NCBI GenBank assembly: GCA_963923035.1
Contig: CAWUKT010000070.1
Coordinates: 1 to 37,987, forward strand
Direction: 5' to 3'
Source of the DNA: CAWUKT01 sp963923035
GTDB lineage: Bacteria > Bacteroidota > Bacteroidia > J057 > JADKCL01
DNA: 37,987 nucleotides
In this document: in pieces, positions 24,568-33,018 of the stretch
Layout: every line of letters begins with the position of its first letter
Position numbering within the stretch: position 1 is the stretch's first letter
Translations under genes and position numbers: made by a program
The notes under the pieces: generated by a model
The model's input: only the letters and a program-made list of their open reading frames with translations
Told to the model about the DNA's origin: nothing
Database searches by the model: none

Positions 24568-25353
24568 TTATACGCCGGTCAATTGTCTCGAAAGCTGTAA
24601 CAGCTGGGCCCGGGCTTGGGGATCATACACCTGAGGCAGGGCCTGATCCAAACTGGTCTGGAAAAGATATTTCCCACTGAAATTCGCCTCTTCAGTAGCC
24701 AGCTTGACCACGGCTTCAACTCCATCCTCAAAGCTACTTTGGGGACGGAACATGTGGGTCACGATTTTGGTCGGCATATACGATCCCGGATGTAGCGCAT
24801 TGCACCGAACCTGGGGATGCTGCTCGGCCAGCGCAAACGCCAGCGAGATTTGGCACAGCTTGGCCTGGCAGTAGGACTGCACGCCCGACCAGGACTTCTC
24901 CAGCAAAGGGTCCTCGAAATTGATGGGGCTTTGGCCGGCTGAAGTCACATTGATCAAATGCCCCTGGGCGGATTTTTTCTGCAGTGGCATGAGCATTTGA
25001 CTTAGGATATAAGTCGCCAGGTAATCGACCTGAAAGATCATTTCCAATCCATCTTTGCTCTCCCGGCGGGTCGATTCTACCCCCAATCCAGCATTGTTGA
25101 TCAGGACATCCAGATGATCGTGGTGGGCGATCACTTCATGGGCCAAACCCTTGATTTGCGCCAGGTCCGAGAAGTCCGCATTGTAATAAGACAAGTGGCC
25201 ATTGCCCGTCTCTGCTCGGATCGCAGACAGCAAGGCGCTTCCCTTTTGGGGATTTCGGCCGTGGAGAATCAGTGCGTGTCCTTGCTTTGCCAAGGCAAAA
25301 GCGGTCGCCTGGCCGAGGCCATCGGTGGCCCCGGTGAGTAAAATTGTTTTCAT
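24568..25353 (-). CDS. Short-chain dehydrogenase/reductase
   Basis: 261 aa from the ATG at 25353, which places the Rossmann motif TGATDGLG (7-14) at the N-terminus. NNAG follows near residue 86, the catalytic Ser lies in 'NVTSAGQSP', and Tyr/Lys in 'YCQAK'. The overall form 'ALHPGSYMPTKIV' and the variable C-terminus resemble retinol-dehydrogenase-like/WW-domain-type SDRs. Cofactor is NAD(P)H; substrate unknown. It is the last gene of a minus-strand cluster with a second SDR (11 bp upstream) and a SnoaL-like gene. Confidence 0.85.
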   Translation of the reverse strand: MKTILLTGATDGLGQATAFALAKQGHALILHGRNPQKGSALLSAIRAETGNGHLSYYNADFSDLAQIKGLAHEVIAHHDHLDVLINNAGLGVESTRRESKDGLEMIFQVDYLATYILSQMLMPLQKKSAQGHLINVTSAGQSPINFEDPLLEKSWSGVQSYCQAKLCQISLAFALAEQHPQVRCNALHPGSYMPTKIVTHMFRPQSSFEDGVEAVVKLATEEANFSGKYLFQTSLDQALPQVYDPQARAQLLQLSRQLTGV

Positions 25354-25364
25354 GTCCGTTGCTG

Positions 25365-26105
25365 TTAGATGGCTCCGCCGTTGACTTTTATGTTTTGCCC
25401 CGTCACCCAACTGGCTTCATCACTCGCCAAAAAGGCGATGACCTGGACGACTTCGTCTATTTTCGCGATGCGTTTCATGGCCGACATCGCCGCGACCCTG
25501 TCTTTCAATTCCTGGGGACGCGTGGCAAATTCCTTGGTTTCTGTAGCTCCGGGAGAGACTACGTTCACCGTGATGTTGCGGTGGCCTATTTCCTTGGAGA
25601 ATACCCGGCTAATTTGCTCCACGGCTCCTTTGGTTCCATCGTAGAGGCCGTAGTTGGGGAAGAACAAAAAGGTGGTGTGGGAGGACAAATTGATGATCCG
25701 CCCGCCTTCATTCATCAGGCTGGCACAATATTGCTGGGCGAAGAATATGGCCTTGACGTTGACATTGAACATGGCGTCGAATTCAGCCTCAGTGACCTCC
25801 GCAATGGGCTTCAATACGGGCAAGACTGCATTGTTGACCAAAATATCCAACCCGCCGAAAGTCTCAACGGTAAATTCGAACATGGCCCTCAACTCCTTCA
25901 ATTGGCTAACGTCAGCCTGGTAGGAAACCCCTTTTCCTCCCGCCGCCTCAATTTTCTCCAGGGTGCTGCCCACATCCGATTTTTGCTCATCGGCATAGTA
26001 GTTGATGACCACGTTTGCCCCCTGTTTTCCCATGAATTCCGCTACTGCCTGGCCGATTCCTGACCCCGCGCCCGTCACCAATACCGTTTTATTTGAGAAT
26101 TTCAT
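25365..26105 (-). CDS. Short-chain dehydrogenase/reductase (classical type)
   Basis: 246 aa from the ATG at 26105. Motifs: TGAGSGIG (11-18), 'LVNNAVLP' where the usual NNAG is NNAV, catalytic Ser in 'NLSSHTTF', and 'YDGTK' (YxxxK). The C-terminal 'FLASDEASWVTGQNIKVNGGAI' is typical of FabG-like classical SDRs. The substrate is not predictable. The Gly-to-Val change next to the catalytic Asn is unusual but does not remove an acid/base residue. The gene sits 11 bp upstream of the other SDR and 19 bp downstream of the SnoaL-like gene, so the three are probably one operon. Confidence 0.87.
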   Translation of the reverse strand: MKFSNKTVLVTGAGSGIGQAVAEFMGKQGANVVINYYADEQKSDVGSTLEKIEAAGGKGVSYQADVSQLKELRAMFEFTVETFGGLDILVNNAVLPVLKPIAEVTEAEFDAMFNVNVKAIFFAQQYCASLMNEGGRIINLSSHTTFLFFPNYGLYDGTKGAVEQISRVFSKEIGHRNITVNVVSPGATETKEFATRPQELKDRVAAMSAMKRIAKIDEVVQVIAFLASDEASWVTGQNIKVNGGAI

Positions 26106-26124
26106 CTTTCGGTTGTGTTTAAGG

Positions 26125-26508
26125 TTAAACGACGGAGTTTCCACTGGCCGTTTCATCCGGGATATCGCTTGTAACATCCCAATGCTCCACGATCTTTCCG
26201 TTTTCGACCCTGAAAATGTCTACCACGGCCATTCCCATAGAGTTCGGGGTGGGCTTGGCCAGGCTATGGGTGACCACCATGTCGTTCTCCGCGATCACGC
26301 GCTTGAGTTCCCAGCTTCCCTCGGGCATGATACTGTTGAACAAATGCGGCAGAAATGTTTTCAGGGCGTCCAGGCCATCCTCCAGATGGGGATTGTGCTG
26401 GATAAACCTATCCGACGAGATATAATTGTCCAGGGCCGCGATGTTGCGGTTGGTCCAGACTTCATTGATGTAGGAAGTGACAAGTTGTTTTGCGTCTGTC
26501 ATAATCAT
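26125..26508 (-). CDS. SnoaL-like / ester-cyclase family protein
   Basis: 127 aa from the ATG at 26508 (an ATG two codons later at 26502 is equally possible). The SnoaL/NTF2-like pattern is clear: 'LVTSYINEVWTNRNIAALDNYI', 'FIQHNPHLEDGLDALKTF', 'VIAENDMVVTHSL' and the closing 'VVDIFRVENGKIVEHWDV'. Such proteins act on small polyketide- or terpene-like substrates or serve as small-molecule isomerases/dehydratases. Cluster context with two SDRs suggests metabolism of a small carbonyl compound. Confidence 0.85.
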   Translation of the reverse strand: MIMTDAKQLVTSYINEVWTNRNIAALDNYISSDRFIQHNPHLEDGLDALKTFLPHLFNSIMPEGSWELKRVIAENDMVVTHSLAKPTPNSMGMAVVDIFRVENGKIVEHWDVTSDIPDETASGNSVV

Positions 26509-26592
26509 TTGGCTTAAAATGAAACTAGCAATACAAAAAACTTGAATCGGGGCCGGAAAATTAAACCAAAACAGAGGCAAGACTAGCCAAAA

Positions 26593-27471
26593 TCATAGAT
26601 TTTTCTGCCGGAAAGTTCGGGGAGTGAGGCCGGTCTCCTTTTTGAAGAAGCGGTTGAAATGGCTCGTTTCGGAAAAATTCAGCGCATAGGCAATCTCCGC
26701 GACGTCCAGGTCGGTATAGCTCAACAGATTTCGGGCTTCCAACAGTACCCGCTCCAGAATATGTCGCTTGGCGGTTTTATTGGTTTGTGATTTGACGACT
26801 TCATTGAGGTAATTGGCGTTGAGATTCAGCTTCCCGGCGTAGAAATCTACTTGTTTCTCCGAGTGGAAGTAGTTGTTCACCAGTTGCTTAAACCGCCGCG
26901 TCAATAAGTATTTCTTGGAAACGTATTGTTCTTCCTGGGCGTAGGTCGCCTGCAAGGACTTGCTCTTTTCCAGCAGCGCCAATAAGAGGAGCTTGGTGGT
27001 TTCCCTGTTTCCGGCTTCAGCTTCGATCAAGGCCAAGAACTGGCCGAATTCTTGGTGCTCCGCCTCACTCAGGTAGAACAGGTTCTGGCTGAGCATGCTG
27101 AAAAAGGGATAGCGAAACTCGGGGTCGTTGATGTAGGGGAGAATGAAGGATGCGGAGAACAAAATGATGGCCCCTTTTACCTCTTCATCCCGCACGAAAC
27201 TGAAGATATGTTCCGTCCCCTGGAAGAGCACGGCGTTGTTGAGATTTTGATGCTCTTGCTCGTTGATATTGACCCGACCGGCTTTTTGGTCTTCGAAAAA
27301 AATCAGGCTGAAAAAGTTTCTTCGGTGCGGGGGGAGCATTTTTTCTGATCCTTGGCGAATGTCTTTGAAATTCAGGACGTCAAAGTCATCGAATGCGGGC
27401 TTTGAGTTGAAGCGGGCAAACTCGTAAAGATCGCTGATGCTGTCGATGTCGATGACTTTGTTTGAGCTCAA
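26593..27471 (-). CDS. AraC-family transcriptional regulator
   Basis: 292 aa. The N-terminal 180 residues form a cupin-like sensor ('FFSLIFFEDQKAGRVNINEQ', 'NNAVLFQGTEHIFSF'). The C-terminal 100 residues are a two-HTH AraC domain ('VDFYAGKLNLNANYLNEVVK' and 'VAEIAYALNFSETSHFNRFFKKETGLTPRTFR'). The start is TTG at 27471, needed to keep the conserved N-terminus; no ATG is available before residue 45. It lies 84 bp upstream of the SnoaL-SDR-SDR cluster on the same strand and probably controls it, as this arrangement is common in Bacteroidota. Confidence 0.88.
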   Translation of the reverse strand: MSSNKVIDIDSISDLYEFARFNSKPAFDDFDVLNFKDIRQGSEKMLPPHRRNFFSLIFFEDQKAGRVNINEQEHQNLNNAVLFQGTEHIFSFVRDEEVKGAIILFSASFILPYINDPEFRYPFFSMLSQNLFYLSEAEHQEFGQFLALIEAEAGNRETTKLLLLALLEKSKSLQATYAQEEQYVSKKYLLTRRFKQLVNNYFHSEKQVDFYAGKLNLNANYLNEVVKSQTNKTAKRHILERVLLEARNLLSYTDLDVAEIAYALNFSETSHFNRFFKKETGLTPRTFRQKNL

Positions 27472-28109
27472 GATGGGGTGGAATTAATTCTTCGGCCAAT
27501 AATACGACATCGGGGAAATGGGAGCAAGGTGGATTCAAGGGCTTGGATCAAATCGAACCAAAATAGGTTCCGGCTGGCATCTCATATGGGCCTTCCGGTC
27601 TTCCCGATCGCCTTTGACGGTGGTATTTCGGGATATGTATCCACTGAGCAGGGAATATTTCTCCACTTTTATGATCAAATAATTTCCCATTAACACCGCG
27701 ATTATGAAGTTTCTTGATTTCAAAATACGGCCTTTGGAGCGTCAAAAGCTCCGGAAGGCAGGGACCAGATTTTTCTTCAACATTGGGAAGAAAGTCTCGG
27801 AGGATATATCTCAGATGAGAGGCTCTGACGATGGACCGATAGGTCCTCAAAATGTGTTCAGCAGCCAACGCAAGCGCTTTCCAAAGGCATCTGAGGTATG
27901 GCGGCGGCGTTGGAGAAGAAATGGCTACCCTTATGGGAGAAAATGGCGCCGATCAAACCCCAAGGGTGATAACCCCTACAACTATTTCCAGGCCTTGAAT
28001 TTTTGATCTAAATCTGCTTTCAGTCTAAGACGCTACATGCTGCAATCTGGTCATACAGACTTCCGGGGGTTGAGAATCATACTTCACCCCCGGTTGCTTT
28101 TGGGGGTAT
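27472..28109. other. Gene-poor region
   Basis: Several open frames of 60-106 codons overlap here on both strands (for example 27548-27868 minus and 27704-28006 plus), but none shows a recognisable domain, signal peptide or consistent codon use. A hairpin sits at the right end. I see no supportable gene. Confidence 0.5.
28063..28093. terminator. Candidate terminator hairpin downstream of the helical-repeat gene
   Basis: CCGGGGGT (28063-28070) and ACCCCCGG (28086-28093) form a perfect 8-bp stem with a 15-nt loop, 16 nt past the stop of the minus-strand gene. A T-rich stretch follows on the plus strand only. Confidence 0.4.
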
Positions 28110-29669
28110 TTATGACGGCTCCTCTTCCCCGGGTTGTGGAGGAAAATGTTGTAAGAGTTTTAAATTGAGCCATTCCCCCCAATCAAAAAACTGAAAAGTA
28201 GGCAGTGACCGCTCCTCCTCGGGAAGCGAATAAAATTCCTGCCGGCACAGCTTCAGCTCTTCAATTGTTCCGGGGCCAGATGCTGCATTGCCCAATCGTA
28301 AGATGTGGTCCACGATCATCCAGACCAACTCTTCGGTTTCCTTTGGCTGCTGTTGCTCGTGGTATTTTAGCTGGTGCTTGAGGTAATTGATGTATTCCAT
28401 GTCTCCTTTTTCGTAGCAAATCAGCATTTGAATGAGGAGAACGTGTCGGTAGAAATAGTAATCGCTTCGGGAAGTCGGGTGATTGACGACCTGATTGAAC
28501 AATTTTTGCGCGGGCCCTATGTTCCCTTCCCAAATGAATAGGATACAAAGATTCAGCTTGATCTCCGGGATCAAGGGATATTGAGCAACCCTCACGGTGT
28601 CTTCCTGGAGTTCGCATTGAGCGTTGTACTGATCCAGATAGTATTGGGCATTGTGTTCAGGTCCGAATTGTACGAGGTAGATAGATTTGGTGTGCCAATA
28701 GATCAGCAAGGCCTTTACATAGTTGTATTCTTCACCTGATTTCTCTTTCCAAAATTGAATTTTGGGCTCAAAAAAGGCCAGATGTTCGGCGTAATACGCT
28801 TTGGGCAGCATTTTTCCGCTTAAAAGCAGAATGTTCCCTACCACCCCGATATAATCCACCCACCTGCGCTCCGCGAATTCAGGATTCAACCGGAACATCT
28901 CGGCCGCGCCCTGAAATGCTTCCAGGGCTTTGTCCATCTCCAAGGACAGGCCAGCCAATCCTCCTTTGCAAGCAAACCAAATCAACATCAATTCAGGCGA
29001 GAGGCCATCGGTGTTTAATTCCCAAACTTTACTGCTTTTGATTCTTTGGATTGCCTGGAAATTAGCATTCGAATTGTTCTCCCGGCTTAGAATATTGATC
29101 TCCAATAACAAGGCCACAAGTTCAGCCCTTATGACACGTAACCGACTGTTTTCGATCAGATCGTCCCGCGCAGCATGAATGATTCGAATTGATTCAGATG
29201 CACTTTGGAATGGAAATAGTCCCAGGCGACGAGACTCTTCTTCCAGAATCATTGACTTCCAATCCAACAGGTCGCGGGCCTCTACGATTGCTTTGGCCTT
29301 TCGGAGACATGTTTCACTGGCCTCCGACAACCGTTTCTGCCTGAGGTACCTGGCTTGCCAATAGTACACCGAAACCTTCTCCAATTCGGATGTCTGGAGC
29401 GAATGGTGGTACGTATGCATGTGAACCAGAATCCAATTGAACAATTGGTACTTCAAAACGGAGGTATGATTGGGTAGGCCTTGGGCCTCCAACAGCTCGA
29501 CATCAAGGGAGCTTTCAAACTCCTCTGAATTGTCCAGGAATACGAACAACTTCTTATAGGTTTCTGCCTTTCGTTTTCCTCTTTTCGAGAAGGACTTCAT
29601 CAAGTACTTCTTCTCTTTTTTGGAAAGGCTTTTGATTAGGGTAAATAGTTTTCTGCCATGCGCTTTCAT
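28110..29669 (-). CDS. Large helical-repeat protein, paralogue of the gene at 7193-8695
   Basis: 519 aa, soluble, no signal peptide. It begins 'LFTLIKSLSKKEKKYLMKSFS' (residues 8-28) and continues as an almost entirely helical protein with TPR-like helix pairs, the same plan and length as the product of 7193-8695. Family of unknown function, apparently recurrent in Bacteroidota. The start ATG at 29669 is the first of the frame and precedes the conserved motif. Upstream, a near-perfect 15-bp inverted repeat may act in its regulation. Confidence 0.7.
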   Translation of the reverse strand: MKAHGRKLFTLIKSLSKKEKKYLMKSFSKRGKRKAETYKKLFVFLDNSEEFESSLDVELLEAQGLPNHTSVLKYQLFNWILVHMHTYHHSLQTSELEKVSVYYWQARYLRQKRLSEASETCLRKAKAIVEARDLLDWKSMILEEESRRLGLFPFQSASESIRIIHAARDDLIENSRLRVIRAELVALLLEINILSRENNSNANFQAIQRIKSSKVWELNTDGLSPELMLIWFACKGGLAGLSLEMDKALEAFQGAAEMFRLNPEFAERRWVDYIGVVGNILLLSGKMLPKAYYAEHLAFFEPKIQFWKEKSGEEYNYVKALLIYWHTKSIYLVQFGPEHNAQYYLDQYNAQCELQEDTVRVAQYPLIPEIKLNLCILFIWEGNIGPAQKLFNQVVNHPTSRSDYYFYRHVLLIQMLICYEKGDMEYINYLKHQLKYHEQQQPKETEELVWMIVDHILRLGNAASGPGTIEELKLCRQEFYSLPEEERSLPTFQFFDWGEWLNLKLLQHFPPQPGEEEPS

Positions 29670-29733
29670 AGGAAGGCATCCAAATCAATGAAACAGTCAG
29701 TAAAAAATATCCTTAACTTTCGTTTTGATCTCC

Positions 29734-29771
29734 TTGAATCAAGATAACCCAAACTGTTATCCTTGATCCAA
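29734..29771. repeat. Long inverted repeat upstream of the helical-repeat gene
   Basis: TTGAATCAA-GATAAC, loop CCAAACT, GTTATC-CTTGATCCAA: 14 of 15 positions pair, plus one bulge. It lies 65 bp before the start of the minus-strand gene at 29669. No T-tract follows, so an operator or leader structure is more likely than a terminator. Confidence 0.6.
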
Positions 29772-30674
29772 ATTGCTGTAGAGGATTGAAGATGATTCTG
29801 ATCTACCGTTGGCGGGATGCCTGATCTGTTTGGCCCCACCCTTATGATTAAAGATCAAATTAAGCGTTTATTTTTTTTTGAGAAACCACTTCCTATCTGA
29901 TCCATAAAAAACGTGCCTGTTGACAAGTCTCCAAAGTCTCAGCTGAAAAGCACTTCAATCAAGTGTCCGCGGCTGCCCTGTAACTCGAAAATATCTTGGA
30001 AGCGTTAATCAAATAAACCTGGATTTTCCATTGGAACATGATTTTCTGGACTCCTAAGATGGCTCCAAGCTATGAAGGGGAATTCAGGTGAAAGGGTTAG
30101 AAAAACAACATTAAAAATGAAGTTTTCAATTGATTGGTTGATCCATAATTCCAAGTTGGAACACGGAAATACCAGGCTAAAGCACGGACCATGGGGCTCA
30201 ACCATGCTAAAAGTAAATGAAGTTTTTAGTTTCAAGGATGATCCTTGAGGTCACTTTTTATTGACTATCAGTCTTGTATGGAAGGATTGGCCACTTTAAA
30301 TTAGACTTGTCAAGGTTAAATAGTCAACCCCAGTTAGCGGTCCCCTAAATGAGAGATTCAGCTCACTGCAAGTCCATGTAAGGGCTGTTGTATCCGAAGG
30401 AACCGCTTGTGGTTGGTGATACAGAGTAAGAACAAAAAATAACATCCTCCTATGATAGCATCTCGAAGCCCCCCTGGGGCCCAGACTCCCTATTGGCATT
30501 CCCAATCGTCAACCAGCGTGAAGCAAGTCTTACCTGGCGTCTGCTCTTCGCAGGGAGGCTTTTTGGGGCCTTAGATGAAGAATCTGGGGGAAAGAAAGTC
30601 GGATAGTGCCAATGGGATGCCTGAAATCCGGGGTGAATTTTACCCTGGGATGATGAAGTATTATCAATACGTCC
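29772..30674. other. Gene-poor region before the duplicated unit
   Basis: Short open frames only (up to 84 codons, no recognisable motifs). It contains the palindrome at 30232-30248. Base composition is visibly more AT-rich than the left half of the window. Confidence 0.5.
30232..30248. repeat. Perfect 17-bp palindrome
   Basis: TCAAGGAT-G-ATCCTTGA. The half-site ATCCTTGA also occurs at 29759-29766 in the inverted repeat upstream of the helical-repeat gene. A possible regulator-binding site. Confidence 0.5.
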
Positions 30675-31163
30675 CGATTTGGCGTAATTGTGGTATATGT
30701 ACAATTTTCTTCGAGGCCACCACCTTCTTCTGGCTGGAGTTAAATAGAAATCGGTTTTGTAGACTGGATTAGTCGGCCAAAAAGCCTCTTTTACCAGCGA
30801 TCACTTCCAACGTGATTTTTCGGTCAAATTGGCTAAGTATAGAAGTGCTGTGGTCAATGTTTAAATGAAGTTTCTCCAGAAGATACGCCCCCTAATCTTA
30901 ATCAAATTCAAGAGAACTTGTATCGTCGAATGATCCTCAAGATGGCCCTTTCATTGCTTTGAACGTGCTTGATTTGATCAAGCGGAGATTTTAAGCTCGG
31001 TCTTCCCAGTTGTTCCATGTGAAGGATTGGAGACTCCACCGGCCCATTCCCGTTCCATTTGTCTACTGCATCGATTTCAAGTTGCGAAATGGAGAGGAAC
31101 GGCTGTGCCAATTTTTTATGAATCGGGCCCCGGGGCATTCGACCCTTCGACCAGCATCAACGG

Positions 31164-31179
31164 GCGGTTTGCCAACCGC
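31164..31179 (+). other. Leader hairpin, copy A
   Basis: GCGGTT-TGCC-AACCGC, 6-bp stem and 4-nt loop, ending 39 nt before the ATG at 31219. Copy B keeps it with one change that still pairs as G-U. Confidence 0.5.
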
Positions 31180-31218
31180 TTAAAAGCTCTATCCCCATCC
31201 CTCTAAATAAGATCAGAC

Positions 31219-31572
31219 ATGAATGAACAAGAACAATCCATCGTCATCAATTTTCGGAAGGAACTGGGCGCCTACTATGCCTCATCTGAGATGGACCTGG
31301 TACGACAGCCTTCAGTTTCTGACTTTGCGAATCGGCTCAAGGTAAATCCAAGTTACCTCGGCCAGGTGTTGAAAAAAGGCACGGGTAAATCAGCGCTTGA
31401 TCACATTCATGACCATGTGATTGGAGAGGCAAAAAATTTGTTGTCAGACCCCTCTATGGCGATTGGCGAGGTCGCGATGATCCTGGGCTTTGAATACCCC
31501 AACTACTTTGCCCGACTGTTCCGGAAGAAGACTGGAATGTCACCGACAAGCTATCGCGCGTCGATCGCATGA
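31219..31572 (+). CDS. Stand-alone AraC-type DNA-binding domain protein (copy A)
   Basis: 117 aa, only the AraC DNA-binding domain with a short N-terminal helix and no sensor domain. First HTH: 'PSVSDFANRLKVNPSYLGQVLKK'; linker helix 'GKSALDHIHDHVIGEAKNLL'; second HTH and signature: 'IGEVAMILGFEYPNYFARLFRKKTGMSPTSYR'. The normal AraC length is 250-300 aa, so this is either a true single-domain regulator or the remnant of a longer one; the reading frame upstream is not conserved with copy B, which supports the ATG at 31219. It differs from copy B at 12 of 117 positions, none in the second HTH signature, which suggests selection. Confidence 0.8.
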   Translation: MNEQEQSIVINFRKELGAYYASSEMDLVRQPSVSDFANRLKVNPSYLGQVLKKGTGKSALDHIHDHVIGEAKNLLSDPSMAIGEVAMILGFEYPNYFARLFRKKTGMSPTSYRASIA

Positions 31573-31632
31573 GCCAGGAATATAGCTGGCTCCAAGACCA
31601 GAATCTAGCACAGTTGTGCGGATTCGTAGCGC

Positions 31633-31729
31633 TCAGTTGGATACAAATCAGTAGTTCTCCCCCTTTTCTACAATTTGTATCGGCGCCGGGAACTGACAAA
31701 AAATAACTTAGTCCCCAAGTAACAGTCCC
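31633..31729 (+). other. Conserved inverted-repeat element downstream of copy A (candidate structured RNA or regulatory site)
   Basis: GATACAAAT (31640-31648) and ATTTGTATC (31673-31681) pair perfectly across 24 nt. Next, GGGAACTG (31688-31695) pairs with CAGTCCC (31723-31729), enclosing AACTT (31705-31709) and AAGT (31717-31720). All arms are retained in copy B while loops differ. Confidence 0.5.
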
Positions 31730-32610
31730 GAATTTTGCTAACGTAAATCCTCTGGTCCAGGGCCATTGGAAGATGAAGTAGGTGACAAAATATGAACTAC
31801 AAATTCGGTCCTTAGGAAGATTGAGATTTTGTGATCTCCGCTGAGATCGCATGTGGGATCCACAGCTCCCTAAGGCTCTTCATGGCATACTCCGAACCGT
31901 CATTGATTTGGAGTGCCCCCGGGCAGATTCATCATTGGAAGTCTTCAAACAACAAGGAATTGAAGTTCTTATGCAGAACCAAGTGGTAAATCTGCCGTCC
32001 GGATTGTGCGATTGTCTCAAGGGTTAGCTTCCCCCCGCAGCTCGAATCATTCCACCCAATCTCGCTATATAACATGGAAAAGGAGATTCCAATCCAAGCG
32101 CTTTTTGATGGCGTGTGATCACTCTGTTGCCTCGATTTGACGGAATTGCAAGTCGCATACGAGGATCTTTCAGGCCACGATATTCTCCTGGTTGGACTCA
32201 AATAGAAATCGGTGTAGTGTGAATAAGCAGTTCGAAAAGCCTCTTTCAGCAGTGATTCGTCTAACGTGATCTTGCTGGTCAAATTGGCGAAGTGGAGAAT
32301 TTCTGTGGTCAATGTTAAATGAAGTATCCCCAAAAGATACGCCCCATATTTTTTTTCAATTCAAATGAATCGGTATAGTCGAATGACCCTCAAGATGGCC
32401 CTCTAGCCCCTCTGAGCGTGTTCAACCACGCGGAGATTGTAAGCCAGGCCTCCCTGTAACATATGAAGGATTGGAGAATCCATCGGCTTACTCCCGTTCA
32501 ACTTGACTGCTAAGTCCATTTCAAGTGACGAAATGGGGAGGAAATGCCTATGCCGTTTTTTCCGTGAACGGGGCCACGGGTCAGCTCGACACTTCGACCA
32601 GAATCAACGG

Positions 32611-32626
32611 GCGGTTTGCCAACTGC
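32611..32626 (+). other. Leader hairpin, copy B
   Basis: GCGGTT-TGCC-AACTGC: same position and loop as copy A, with C changed to T in the right arm so that one pair becomes G-U. Confidence 0.45.
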
Positions 32627-32664
32627 CTGAGCGTCCTATCCACCTCCCCCAAATTCAATCAGAC

Positions 32665-33018
32665 ATGAATGAACAAGAAAAATCCATCGTCGTAAATTTT
32701 CGAAAGGAACTGGGCTCCTACTACGCCTCCTCGGAAAGTGACCTGGTACGACAGCCCTCAGTCTCTGACTTTGCCCACCGACTCAAGATCAATCCAAGCT
32801 ACCTCAGTCAGGTATTGAAGAAAAGAACGGGTAAATCAGCTCTTGATCACATTCATGACCATGTGATTGTTGAAGCCAAAAATTTATTGTCAGATCAATC
32901 CATGACGGTTGGAGAGGTCGCCATGATCCTAGGCTTCGAATACCCCAATTACTTCGCTCGGCTCTTCCGTAAGAAGACGGGCATGTCACCGACCAGTTAC
33001 AGGGCGTCGATCGCCTGA
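32665..33018 (+). CDS. Stand-alone AraC-type DNA-binding domain protein (copy B)
   Basis: 117 aa, about 90% identical to copy A. The longer open frame from 32503 is not used: its extra 54 codons have no counterpart in copy A, where similarity in frame begins at the MNEQE start. Domain plan as in copy A, with substitutions mostly on the first half (G48S, G54R, G69V). It is the last regulator-like gene before the tape-measure gene and may control the eCIS operon; that is inference from position. Confidence 0.8.
   Translation: MNEQEKSIVVNFRKELGSYYASSESDLVRQPSVSDFAHRLKINPSYLSQVLKKRTGKSALDHIHDHVIVEAKNLLSDQSMTVGEVAMILGFEYPNYFARLFRKKTGMSPTSYRASIA

Larger units (their letters stand above)
30675..32095 (+). 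repeat. Direct duplication, copy A (about 1.4 kb)
   Basis: Copy A of a unit repeated at 32133-33508. Similarity covers the upstream noncoding part, the 117-codon AraC-domain gene and about 520 bp downstream. The gene is about 90% identical in protein; noncoding parts are clearly alignable but more diverged. Boundaries are approximate, judged by eye. Confidence 0.85.

Noticed and set aside
27548..28006. Overlapping ORFs of 100 and 106 codons on opposite strands, considered as an insertion-sequence fragment.
   Set aside because: No transposase motif, no terminal inverted repeats or target duplication seen; the two frames overlap and neither looks like a protein.
31932..32333. 133-codon minus-strand ORF spanning the junction of the two duplicated units, with protein-like text 'ILHFANLTSKITLDESLLKEAF'.
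   Set aside because: The corresponding frame in copy A has an in-frame TGA, and its other half is also interrupted in copy B, so the frame is not conserved.
32503..32664. N-terminal extension of the copy B AraC-domain ORF.
   Set aside because: Not open or conserved in copy A; amino-acid similarity starts at the ATG at 32665.
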